Assembly: GCA_023422975.1 (NCBI GenBank)
Contig: JAFAGF010000059.1
Span: 1 to 5,275, forward strand
Length of the DNA stretch: 5,275 nucleotides
Reading direction: 5' to 3'
DNA from: Pseudomonadota bacterium
GTDB lineage: Bacteria > Pseudomonadota > Gammaproteobacteria > Burkholderiales > Burkholderiaceae_C
A program made the position numbers and the translations under genes. Shown one piece after another: positions 1-5,275 of this stretch. Below the pieces are notes generated by a model. That model was not told where the DNA came from and ran no database searches. It saw only the letters and a list, made by a program, of their open reading frames with translations. How positions within the stretch are numbered: the first letter of the stretch is position 1; each line of letters starts with the position of its first letter.

Positions 1-756
1 TTTGAGCACAATGTTTTCAAACTCTTCCACCGTCTGCAGCTTGGTACGTGCCGTGATGGTGGCATTGAGTTGCTGATTACTCACTGCCGGCAATGCCCCC
101 AGTTGACCCGCAGAAACCTGTGCATTCTGGGAGTTCAACGCAGAGATCAAATCAGAGGGCATGAGTGCATACTTTTGCATCAACGCCGGATCCATCCAGA
201 TACGCATGGCATAGGACGTACCAAACACATTGATGTCACCCACCCCATCTAATCGGCCCAGCACATCGACCAAGTTGGAATTCAAGTAGTCACCAATGTC
301 CACCTGCGTCATGGACGGATCGGTGGAATAAAAGCTGTAGGTCACCAAAAAGTCTTGGCCGCCTTTGGTCACAAACACGCCACGGCTTTTCACCGCATCG
401 GGCAGCCGGTTCATCGCCGCCTGCAACTTGTTTTGCACCTGCACCTGTGCCACATCGATGTCTGTGCCGGGTGCGAACGTCAAAGTCGTGCGCGAGCGAC
501 CCGAGGCATCGGACGTGGAGTTCATATAGAGCATGTTGTCGATGCCCTTGAGCTGCTGCTCAATGATCTGGGTGACCGAGTTCTCCACCGTCTCGGCCGA
601 AGCCCCCGTGTACTGGGCGCCAATGGTCACGCGCGGCGGTGCAATATCAGGGTATTGCTCCAGCGGCAGGGTAAAGATGGACAAGGCCCCCGCCAGCATG
701 ATGACGATCGAAATCACCCACGCAAAAATGGGGCGATTGATAAAAAACTGCGCCAT
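1..756 (-). CDS. acrB: RND (HAE1 family) multidrug efflux pump, inner-membrane subunit, AcrB/MexB type; 3' end outside window
   Basis: The N-terminal 252 codons of a proton-driven RND pump that would take drugs from the periplasm and inner membrane and pass them to an outer-membrane channel. The reading frame is open to the left edge, so about three quarters of a usual ~1,050-residue protein is missing. The start MAQFFINRPIFAWV is the family signature, followed by TM1 (about residues 10-28) and then the first porter subdomains. Conserved blocks seen are LPLEQYPDIAPP (30-41), GIDNMLYM (71-78), VQVQNKLQ (105-112) and GVGDINVFG (171-179). Without gaps the numbering matches E. coli AcrB, and the deep-pocket phenylalanines F136 and F178 are kept. 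The proton-relay residues lie outside the window. It starts 18 bases after the adaptor stop, so the two are surely co-transcribed. The ribosome binding site is weak (GGGAAG about ten bases upstream). The family assignment is firm; the substrate range is unknown. Confidence 0.96.
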   Translation of the reverse strand, partial: MAQFFINRPIFAWVISIVIMLAGALSIFTLPLEQYPDIAPPRVTIGAQYTGASAETVENSVTQIIEQQLKGIDNMLYMNSTSDASGRSRTTLTFAPGTDIDVAQVQVQNKLQAAMNRLPDAVKSRGVFVTKGGQDFLVTYSFYSTDPSMTQVDIGDYLNSNLVDVLGRLDGVGDINVFGTSYAMRIWMDPALMQKYALMPSDLISALNSQNAQVSAGQLGALPAVSNQQLNATITARTKLQTVEEFENIVLK

Positions 757-774
757 GGTTTAACCGCTTCCCGC

Positions 775-2055
775 TTACTTGCCAGTTGCCACAGCCGCGC
801 GCAATCGCGCTGCTGCTGCTTGAGAGTCCACGGGCTGAGGCTGTGATTGGGCGTTCGCAGGTGTCTCCACCACCGTGACCTTGTCACCTGGCTTGATGCG
901 CTGAAAACCGTCAATGACGACGCGCTCACCCGCCTCCAGGCCCTTGTCCAGCAACCAGTTCACACCGATGGCGCGGCCCAGATCCACGGTGCGTTTTTCC
1001 ACGGTGTCGTCCGCCTTCACCACCAGCACGCTGGCGCGCCCTGTCAGGTCACGGGATACGGAGCGCTGGGGCACCAAAATCGCCTCAGGTGCCAAGCCCG
1101 TTGGCAGATGCGCCTGCACAAACATGCCCGGCATCAGCACCCCATCGGGGTTGGGCACCACGGCACGCAAAGTCACCGTACCCATGGTGCTGTTGACGAT
1201 CAGCCCCGCAAACTGCAGCTTGCCTTCATGGGCATAAGCGCTGCCATCTTCCAGCTGCAGGCGAATGGGCATTTGCTCGCCTTCAATTTTTTGATAGCGC
1301 CCCGCCGCCCAGTCATTGCGCAGTTGCAGCAACTCTGCCGAAGACTGGGTGAAGTCCACATACATGGGGTCCAATTGCACGATGTCGGTCAGCGGTGTGG
1401 TCTGGTTGGCTGTCACCAAAGCGCCGGGGGTCACCGCAGACAGACTGATTCGGCCACTGATCGGTGCCTCAATCCGGCTGTATTTGAGGTTGATGCGTGC
1501 CGTCTCCAAATTCGCCTTGGCCACCGCCACATCGGCCTGCGCTTGCTGCGCCGCAGCCTGGCTTTCTTCAAAGGCCTGTTGGCTGATGGCCGTAATCTTC
1601 ACCAGCTCGGCATTGCGGCGTGCCGTAGCTTCCAGGGTTTTCTGGCTTGCCTGTGCTTTGACCAAAGCCGCAGCGGCACTGGCTTCGGTCGCACGCAAGC
1701 TGGCCGCATCCAGCTGGTACAGCGGTTGCCCTTGCTTGACCATACCTCCCTCGGTAAAGAGCCGCTTTTGCACAATACCGCTAACTTGGGGGCGTACTTC
1801 TGCACGCAAGAATGCGGCCGTCAAACCTGGTAGCAGGCTGTCCAGTGTCTGACTTTGCTTTTGCAGCACCACCACGCCCACTTTGGCCGGTTCAGCCTGC
1901 GCCGCTGGCGCATCCGACTGCTTGCTGCAGCCAGTCAGCACCACAGCCAGCAGCGCCATGGCGGCCAAGCCCCTTTTGCGTTGTAGCTGCTGCACAGGAG
2001 AAAAGGTATCCGGCAAGCGATGGTTGGCGCGCTGGGGGGCAAAAGAGAACGTCAT
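775..2055 (-). CDS. acrA: RND efflux periplasmic adaptor (membrane fusion) lipoprotein, AcrA/MexA type
   Basis: This 426-residue adaptor would bridge the RND pump and an outer-membrane channel. The N-terminus has a basic stretch (QRKRG, 25-29), a hydrophobic segment and the lipobox LTGC with the lipid-bearing Cys at 43. Lys at mature position 3 fits inner-membrane retention as described for MexA. Next come the first lipoyl half with AEVRPQVSGIVQKR (85-98), an Ala/Gln-rich alpha-helical hairpin (about 112-185), the second lipoyl half with ETARINLKYSRIEAPISGR (184-202), and the beta-barrel with VQLDPMYVDFTQSS (226-239). The membrane-proximal part includes PNPDGVLMPGMFV (301-313) and AILVPQRSV (325-333). 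A Gln/Pro/Ala tail ends the protein. The frame is open from 2193, which would add 46 residues. I chose the ATG at 2055 because the added part looks like untranslated leader and contains the promoter candidate. Neither start has a good Shine-Dalgarno, so the start is uncertain. Confidence 0.93.
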   Translation of the reverse strand: MTFSFAPQRANHRLPDTFSPVQQLQRKRGLAAMALLAVVLTGCSKQSDAPAAQAEPAKVGVVVLQKQSQTLDSLLPGLTAAFLRAEVRPQVSGIVQKRLFTEGGMVKQGQPLYQLDAASLRATEASAAAALVKAQASQKTLEATARRNAELVKITAISQQAFEESQAAAQQAQADVAVAKANLETARINLKYSRIEAPISGRISLSAVTPGALVTANQTTPLTDIVQLDPMYVDFTQSSAELLQLRNDWAAGRYQKIEGEQMPIRLQLEDGSAYAHEGKLQFAGLIVNSTMGTVTLRAVVPNPDGVLMPGMFVQAHLPTGLAPEAILVPQRSVSRDLTGRASVLVVKADDTVEKRTVDLGRAIGVNWLLDKGLEAGERVVIDGFQRIKPGDKVTVVETPANAQSQPQPVDSQAAAARLRAAVATGK

Positions 2056-2085
2056 GGGGGCAATCAAAAATTCGAAAACGTTGCC

Positions 2086-2117
2086 ATTCTCAGCCCCCAA
2101 TGTTGCGCTTGTGTAAA
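2086..2117 (-). promoter_or_regulatory. Possible promoter of the efflux operon, with a dyad over its -35 box
   Basis: Read on the minus strand there is TTTACA (2112-2117) and, further on, GAGAAT (2086-2091) inside TGAGAATGG. The spacing of 20 bases is longer than the ideal 17, so this is a weak sigma-70 match. If used, transcription would begin near 2079 and give a leader of about 23 bases before the ATG at 2055, which suits that start choice. The -35 element lies inside the inverted repeat at 2105-2121. Confidence 0.3.
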
Positions 2118-2121
2118 GCGC
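2105..2121. promoter_or_regulatory. Perfect 6+6 inverted repeat (operator candidate) upstream of the adaptor gene
   Basis: The arms GCGCTT (2105-2110) and AAGCGC (2116-2121) are exact reverse complements around a 5-base centre. The repeat covers the TTTACA -35 candidate about 50 bases before the adaptor start, where a repressor of an RND operon would be expected to bind. It could also be a chance small hairpin. No regulator gene is visible in the window to pair it with. Confidence 0.35.
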
Positions 2122-2269
2122 AGGGCCCAGAATGGGTAAATTCCTCACCGAGTGCGCTGCCTGCATGCACGCGCTGCTCTGTTTTTTCAGCATAAATCAG
2201 CGATTTCACGCCAATTTGCAAAGCATCGATTTGTAACACTGAGTGAGGCGCTTGGCATCGACAAGTTCC

Positions 2270-2284
2270 CTTGCTGTCAGCAAG
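2270..2284. repeat. Perfect 15-base dyad, 7-base arms around one central base
   Basis: CTTGCTG (2270-2276) and CAGCAAG (2278-2284) are exact reverse complements separated by one T. The short centre argues against an RNA hairpin and for a site bound by a dimeric protein. It sits just past the SDR terminator and about 215 bases upstream of the adaptor start, which is far for direct repression. Function is unknown. From 2122 to 2269 I see nothing else I can support apart from AT-richer stretches. Confidence 0.4.
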
Positions 2285-2300
2285 CCACAGCTTGCGCAAC

Positions 2301-2323
2301 AAAAAAGCCCCGCAAAGCGGGGC
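2301..2323 (-). terminator. Rho-independent terminator of the central SDR gene
   Basis: On the minus strand a 7-bp stem, GCCCCGC with GCGGGGC, closes a TTT loop and is followed directly by six T. The stem is nearly all G:C. It begins about 25 bases after the SDR stop codon. It should separate the SDR transcript from the efflux operon downstream. Confidence 0.9.
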
Positions 2324-2348
2324 CTCCCACATAGCGCTGACCCAGTAC

Positions 2349-3269
2349 CTAAGCAAGCGCCGCGCCACGCAATGCCGCGCGCAGTTGCTCACCCACCTCA
2401 GGCCGGTCGGCAAACGCATCCGTAGGATTTTGCAGCTGCAAGATGTCTTCCATGCGGGTGCGCACATTGCCCAGTGCATGGGGGTGGCTAAAAATATAGA
2501 ACTGGTTGTCTGCCATGGCCGCAAACACCTTGCTGGCAATGTCCTGCGCCGACACCTTGCCAGAGTTCACGGCCTTTTGCGTCATCGCGCGTGCCACTTT
2601 CTGGCTGGTGGTCAGCGCTGCAGCATCCACCGCATCGGGGCGGTTGCGTTCGCTGTTGGCAATGCCGGTGGGCACAAAGTACGGACACAACACGCTGCAG
2701 TGCAGCTGCTCCGTCACCAGCCGTAGGTCTTGGTACAGCGTCTCGGTCAAACTGACCACCGCATGCTTGCTCACGTTGTAGACCCCCATATTCGGCGGGG
2801 TCAGCAACCCCGCCATGCTGGCGGTATTCACGATGTGGCCCTGCCAGTTCGGATCCTGCGCCGCCGCGTCCAGCATCATCGGCGTAAACACGCGCACACC
2901 GTGAATCACGCCCCACAGGTTCACGTTCAGCACCCAATCCCAGTCTTTGACCGACTGCTCCCACAGCAACCCGCCGGAGCCTCCGACCCCCGCGTTATTG
3001 AACACAAAGTGCGGCGCACCGAAAGTGGCCTTCACTTCTTGCGCCAGCGCGTCCATGGCCTCGGCATTGCCCACATCCACTGTGCACGCCATCACCTGTC
3101 TGGCGCCCAGGCTGCGCGCCTGCTCGGCAGACTGCGCCAGTGCATCGGCCTGCACATCCACCAGCACCAGATTCATACCCGCCTTCGCCGCGATGCGCAT
3201 GCACTCCAGCCCAAAGCCTGAGCCAGCACCCGTCAATACAGCGGCTTTTCCTGCAAGACCATTCAACAT
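2349..3269 (-). CDS. Classical short-chain dehydrogenase/reductase (SDR), long form with C-terminal extension
   Basis: A 306-residue cytoplasmic NAD(P)-dependent oxidoreductase with a Rossmann fold. Visible motifs are the cofactor glycine motif TGAGSGFG (13-20), Asp38 at the end of the second strand (LVLVD, usually favouring NAD), DV at 65-66, NNAG (91-94), Asn117 in NVNLWG, Ser151 in NTASMAG, and YNVSK with Tyr164 and Lys168. The catalytic tetrad is therefore complete. Beyond the usual ~250-residue core there is a tail of about 55 residues (after FYIFSHP, 257-263), as in one group of longer SDRs. The start ATG follows AGGAG at 6 bases. The gene has a terminator on each side, one ending the MDR gene upstream and one of its own. 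The substrate, probably an alcohol or ketone, cannot be inferred. It may belong with the lipid-type enzymes upstream. Confidence 0.93.
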   Translation of the reverse strand: MLNGLAGKAAVLTGAGSGFGLECMRIAAKAGMNLVLVDVQADALAQSAEQARSLGARQVMACTVDVGNAEAMDALAQEVKATFGAPHFVFNNAGVGGSGGLLWEQSVKDWDWVLNVNLWGVIHGVRVFTPMMLDAAAQDPNWQGHIVNTASMAGLLTPPNMGVYNVSKHAVVSLTETLYQDLRLVTEQLHCSVLCPYFVPTGIANSERNRPDAVDAAALTTSQKVARAMTQKAVNSGKVSAQDIASKVFAAMADNQFYIFSHPHALGNVRTRMEDILQLQNPTDAFADRPEVGEQLRAALRGAALA

Positions 3270-3275
3270 ATTTGT

Positions 3276-3280
3276 CTCCT
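3276..3280 (-). promoter_or_regulatory. Ribosome binding site of the central SDR gene
   Basis: AGGAG on the minus strand, within GAGGAGA, 6 bases before the ATG at 3269. It fixes the start of the SDR gene. Confidence 0.8.
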
Positions 3281-3304
3281 CTGTCGTTGTTCTGTGTCAC
3301 CAAG

Positions 3305-3330
3305 AAAAAAGGCAGCACTGCGGCTGCCTT
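3305..3330 (-). terminator. Rho-independent terminator after the MDR oxidoreductase gene
   Basis: On the minus strand an 8-bp perfect stem, AAGGCAGC with GCTGCCTT, encloses a 6-base loop (CGCAGT). The descending arm runs into a T tract (six T, two of them in the stem). It begins 9 bases after the MDR stop codon and ends about 35 bases before the SDR start, so it lies in the only gap between the two genes. Confidence 0.85.
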
Positions 3331-3339
3331 GGCACGGGT

Positions 3340-4356
3340 TTAGATCAGCTTGACCAGTTGCTTGCCAAAGTTCTTGCCTTTCAGCAGCCCCAGAAAAGCT
3401 TCCGGCGCACTGGCCAACCCCTGAGCCACCGTCTCGCGGGGGCGCAGCTTGCCTTGTGCCACCAAGCCACCCAACTCCGCCAGCGCTTCGGGCCACACCT
3501 CCATGTGCTCGCTGACGATAAAGCCCTCGACCTTCATGCGGTTGATGAGGATGAGCGCCGGGTTGTGCAGGGGCAGTGGCTGACCGTCATAGCCCGCAAT
3601 CATGCCGCACACGGCCACACGGGCGAAGGCGTTGGCGCGCAGCAGCACGGCGTCCAGCAAGTAGCCACCCACGTTTTCAAAATAGCCGTCAATGCCGTCG
3701 GGGCACGCCTCTTTCAAGGCCTTGCTCATGGATTTCAGGTCACTGTGCACCTTGTAGTCAATGCACGCATCAAAGCCCAGCTCATTGGTGGCATAGGCAC
3801 ATTTCTCAGGGCCGCCGGCAATCCCCACCACGCGGCAACCCCGCGCCTTGGCCAGCGCGGCAAAAGCGCTGCCCACTGCGCCAGTCGCCGCGCTGACGAC
3901 CACCGTCTTCCCTGCCTTGGGGTTGATGATTTTTACCAAGCCATACCAGGCGGTCACGCCGGGCATGCCCACGGCGCCCAGGTAGTACGACAGCGGCACA
4001 TGCGTGGTGTCCACCTTGCGCAGCATGCCGGGGGCATTGCCGTCGACCACGCTGTAATGCTGCCAGCCGCCCATGCCCACCACCTGATCGCCCGGCTGAA
4101 ATTTGGGGTGACGGCTTTCCTCCACCACACCCACGGTGCCGCCCAGCATGACTTCGCCCAGCGGCTGGCTGGCTGCATAGCTCTTGCTGTCATTCATGCG
4201 GCCGCGCATGTACGGATCCAAGCTCAGGTAATGGTGGCGCACCAGCACCTGCCCGTCTTGCAGTGCAGGCGTGGGCGCTTCCACCAGCTTGAAATTGCTG
4301 ACCACGGCTTCGCCCACCGGGCGGTTGTCCAACAGGATTTGGGGATTGTTTGGCAT
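3340..4356 (-). CDS. Zinc-independent MDR-family NADP-dependent oxidoreductase (CurA / PTGR / leukotriene B4 dehydrogenase type)
   Basis: A 338-residue cytoplasmic enzyme of the medium-chain dehydrogenase/reductase superfamily. Members reduce the double bond of alpha,beta-unsaturated ketones and aldehydes with NADPH. The order of motifs matches E. coli CurA closely: SLDPYMRGRM (45-54), LGGTVGVVEES (71-81), GDQVVGMGGWQ (89-99), GMPGVTAWYGL (130-140), the nucleotide-binding AATGAVGS (156-163), GIAGGPEKC (178-186, with the lysine that usually contacts the NADPH phosphate), ENVGG (227-231), and the C-terminal GLLKGKNFGKQLVKL (323-337). The Cys/His ligands of zinc alcohol dehydrogenases are absent. 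Upstream in-frame ATGs at 4410, 4398, 4386, 4377 and 4365 lie in or beside a repeat. I chose the ATG at 4356 because AGGAG stands 9 bases before it. The physiological substrate is unknown. Confidence 0.93.
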   Translation of the reverse strand: MPNNPQILLDNRPVGEAVVSNFKLVEAPTPALQDGQVLVRHHYLSLDPYMRGRMNDSKSYAASQPLGEVMLGGTVGVVEESRHPKFQPGDQVVGMGGWQHYSVVDGNAPGMLRKVDTTHVPLSYYLGAVGMPGVTAWYGLVKIINPKAGKTVVVSAATGAVGSAFAALAKARGCRVVGIAGGPEKCAYATNELGFDACIDYKVHSDLKSMSKALKEACPDGIDGYFENVGGYLLDAVLLRANAFARVAVCGMIAGYDGQPLPLHNPALILINRMKVEGFIVSEHMEVWPEALAELGGLVAQGKLRPRETVAQGLASAPEAFLGLLKGKNFGKQLVKLI

Positions 4357-4365
4357 GTGATTCAT

Positions 4366-4370
4366 CTCCT
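4366..4370 (-). promoter_or_regulatory. Ribosome binding site that decides the MDR start
   Basis: AGGAG on the minus strand, preceded by an A run and 9 bases before the ATG at 4356. The ATG at 4365 directly touches it, so it cannot use this site. The ATGs at 4410 to 4377 lie upstream of it and have no comparable motif. Confidence 0.8.
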
Positions 4371-4423
4371 TTTTCATAGCTGCCATCGCTTGATACATCA
4401 GCGCTAGCATTCAATTTGATATC
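4371..4423. repeat. Dyad-rich intergenic repeat, Comamonadaceae type
   Basis: The core holds arms CGCTTGAT (4387-4394) and ATCAGCG (4397-4403), complementary apart from one bulged T, around a 2-base centre. Imperfect symmetry continues outward (GCCAT against GCTAGC). It is flanked by ATAGCTGCC on one side and GCGCTAGC then CAATTTGATATC on the other. It resembles an intergenic repeat I recall as common in Comamonadaceae genomes (TAGC-GCTTGAT-ATCAAGCGC-type hairpins near TATCAAA). That match is from memory. It fills most of the gap between the thioesterase and MDR genes and runs up to the MDR ribosome binding site. Nothing else is visible in this 107-base gap. Confidence 0.6.
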
Positions 4424-4463
4424 TAAACCCCAAGCCAGCCGCCCTGCGCACTGGCCCAGGCGC

Positions 4464-4904
4464 TTAGTCTGTGGCAATCACGGTTTGCGTACCACCGGGT
4501 TTCTGACCGGGCTTGATGGTGCGCGGCATGTACTTGAAGGTGCCCGTGGCATGCGTGCACAGCTTGCCCGTGCTGTCATACACCTTGCCTTCGCAATACG
4601 CCATGCTTTTGGTGCGGTGCAGCACCAACCCCTTGGCCACCAGCGGGCCGCGTGCGGCCTGCATGAAGCTGGTCTTCATCTCAATGGTGACGCAGCCGAA
4701 ATCATCGCTCTCCAAAGAGCGCGCCGCCACCGCCATGGTCACATCCAGCAGCGTCATGCTGGCGCCGCCGTGCGTGACTTCAAAGGTGTTCAGGTGCTCG
4801 GGCTGGGCGGTGTAGCGCAGCTCCGACTCGCCGTTTTCAAACTTGTGCAGCGTAAAGCCCAGGTGGTTCACAAAGGGAATGGGGTGTTCGCCAAAACTCA
4901 GCAT
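4464..4904 (-). CDS. PaaI-family hotdog-fold thioesterase
   Basis: A 146-residue cytoplasmic protein of the 4HBT hotdog superfamily, which hydrolyses acyl-CoA or aryl-CoA thioesters and works as an oligomer. The central helix motif THGGASMTLLDVTMAVAA (44-61) carries His45-Gly46-Gly47 and the presumed catalytic Asp54. LNT (38-40) just before it matches the Asn often found in this group. The strand sequence VTIEMKTSFMQAARGPLVAKG (72-92) and the later AYCEGKVYDSTGKLCTHATGTF (102-123) follow the usual hotdog pattern. The last 20 or so residues are a Gly/Pro/Lys-rich tail. The length is typical. The frame extends upstream to an ATG at 4973, but the ATG at 4904 has GGAG 7 bases upstream and begins at the usual family position. 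It lies 118 bases after the partial SDR and 107 bases before the MDR gene, all in one direction. The acyl substrate is unknown. Confidence 0.92.
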   Translation of the reverse strand: MLSFGEHPIPFVNHLGFTLHKFENGESELRYTAQPEHLNTFEVTHGGASMTLLDVTMAVAARSLESDDFGCVTIEMKTSFMQAARGPLVAKGLVLHRTKSMAYCEGKVYDSTGKLCTHATGTFKYMPRTIKPGQKPGGTQTVIATD

Positions 4905-4911
4905 GTGTTGT

Positions 4912-4915
4912 CTCC
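4912..4915 (-). promoter_or_regulatory. Ribosome binding site that decides the thioesterase start
   Basis: GGAG on the minus strand, 7 bases before the ATG at 4904. It favours this start over the upstream in-frame ATG at 4973, whose extra 23 residues show no family resemblance. Confidence 0.75.
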
Positions 4916-5022
4916 GAAATGGTTCATTGGAAAATGGCCGCAAGCATAGCGGCGCAATCCCCTGCACTCCCACAAAAAGCTGTCACATACGAGCAATGGC
5001 GACAATCTCAAGCGCGCAGGCA

Positions 5023-5275
5023 TCAGCCCAAAATGGCGCTGACACCACCGTCCACCGCCACCCACTGACCGGTGATGTGCTTGCCCGCATCGCTGGCCAG
5101 CAGCACGGTCAGCCCCTTCAGGCCTTCGTCATCCCCCAGTCGGCGCAACGGCGCACGGCCCGCCATCTTGTCTTCGCCCATGGTGTCGATCAGCACTTCG
5201 GCCATCTTGGTGCGGAAAAAGCCCGGGCAAATTGCGTTCACATTGATGTTGTGTGGCCCCCATTCACCAGCCAGC
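5023..5275 (-). CDS. Short-chain dehydrogenase/reductase, C-terminal part; 5' end outside window
   Basis: The last 83 residues of a classical SDR, open to the right edge. The visible part contains the strand and loop after the catalytic Tyr-Lys helix, EWGPHNINVNAICPGFFRTKM, with the PG motif that contacts the cofactor nicotinamide side. It then has a substrate-loop region rich in charged residues, APLRRLGDDEG, and the closing strand HITGQWVAVDGG, found near the end of almost all FabG-like SDRs. The N-terminal Rossmann motif and catalytic tetrad lie beyond the edge. A GTG at 5241 lies within the conserved INVNAICPG stretch, so it is an internal Val codon, not a start. The C-terminus resembles gluconate 5-dehydrogenase/3-oxoacyl reductase-like SDRs, but the substrate cannot be assigned. 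The thioesterase follows after 118 bases, in which I see no convincing terminator. Confidence 0.93.
   Translation of the reverse strand, partial: LAGEWGPHNINVNAICPGFFRTKMAEVLIDTMGEDKMAGRAPLRRLGDDEGLKGLTVLLASDAGKHITGQWVAVDGGVSAILG

Noticed and set aside
355..846. Plus-strand reading frame of 163 codons opposite the pump gene
   Set aside because: It covers the unambiguous AcrB N-terminus and the operon junction, and shows no motif of its own.
847..1833. Plus-strand reading frame of 328 codons opposite the adaptor gene
   Set aside because: Same His/Gln/Arg-rich antisense composition, no start context and no known domain. The adaptor on the other strand is certain.
2056..2193. Coding extension of the adaptor back to the ATG at 2193
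   Set aside because: The added 46 residues do not resemble adaptor or signal sequence, the ATG lacks a ribosome binding site, and the stretch contains the promoter and dyad candidates.
2947..4407. Very long plus-strand reading frame (486 codons) opposite the SDR and MDR genes
   Set aside because: Its translation is rich in His, Gln, Arg and Ala with no recognisable motif, as expected from the complement of GC-rich, codon-biased genes. The two minus-strand proteins beneath it have complete family motifs.
4937..4953. Inverted repeat GCCGC/GCGGC upstream of the thioesterase, considered as a terminator for the partial SDR
   Set aside because: The stem is only 5 bp with a 7-base loop, there is no adjoining T tract, and it lies about 70 bases past the SDR stop. 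It is too weak to call.
4982..5012. TTGAGA...TATGTG pair on the minus strand as a promoter for the thioesterase
   Set aside because: The -10 match is poor and the spacing of 16 bases is not enough support. It could be chance in a 118-base gap.

Overview
The window looks like chromosomal DNA from a GC-rich betaproteobacterium, most likely in the Comamonadaceae (Acidovorax/Comamonas type). This is an inference from codon use, from the protein families and their order, and from an intergenic repeat that resembles one I recall from that family. Every gene I can support lies on the minus strand, so transcription runs from the right edge to the left. I see no RNA gene, insertion sequence, CRISPR array or phage gene.

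Right half (about 5275 to 3270): this is a set of small metabolic enzymes. In transcription order they are the C-terminal end of a short-chain dehydrogenase/reductase (SDR, cut by the window edge), a PaaI-type hotdog thioesterase, and a zinc-independent MDR oxidoreductase of the CurA/PTGR type. An intrinsic terminator follows. The thioesterase and the MDR gene are separated by about 107 bases that hold a dyad-rich repeat ending at the MDR ribosome binding site. The set suggests processing of acyl-CoA or enone/ketone intermediates, but no substrate can be read from the sequence.

Centre (3269 to 2301): a second, longer classical SDR (306 residues) with a complete Ser-Tyr-Lys-Asn catalytic set, closed by a strong intrinsic terminator.

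Left half (2300 to 1): a regulatory region of about 245 bases with two clear dyads and a possible promoter, then a tripartite RND multidrug efflux operon. It encodes an AcrA/MexA-type periplasmic adaptor lipoprotein and, 18 bases downstream, the first 252 codons of an AcrB/MexB-type inner-membrane pump, which runs off the left edge. No TetR-type repressor is next to the operon on the side visible here.

Overall this is an ordinary core-like region. I did not find an undescribed system. The points most worth checking are the repeat fused to the MDR start region, the operator-like dyads in front of the efflux operon, the missing promoter space for the central SDR, and changed polar residues in the drug-binding pocket of the pump.
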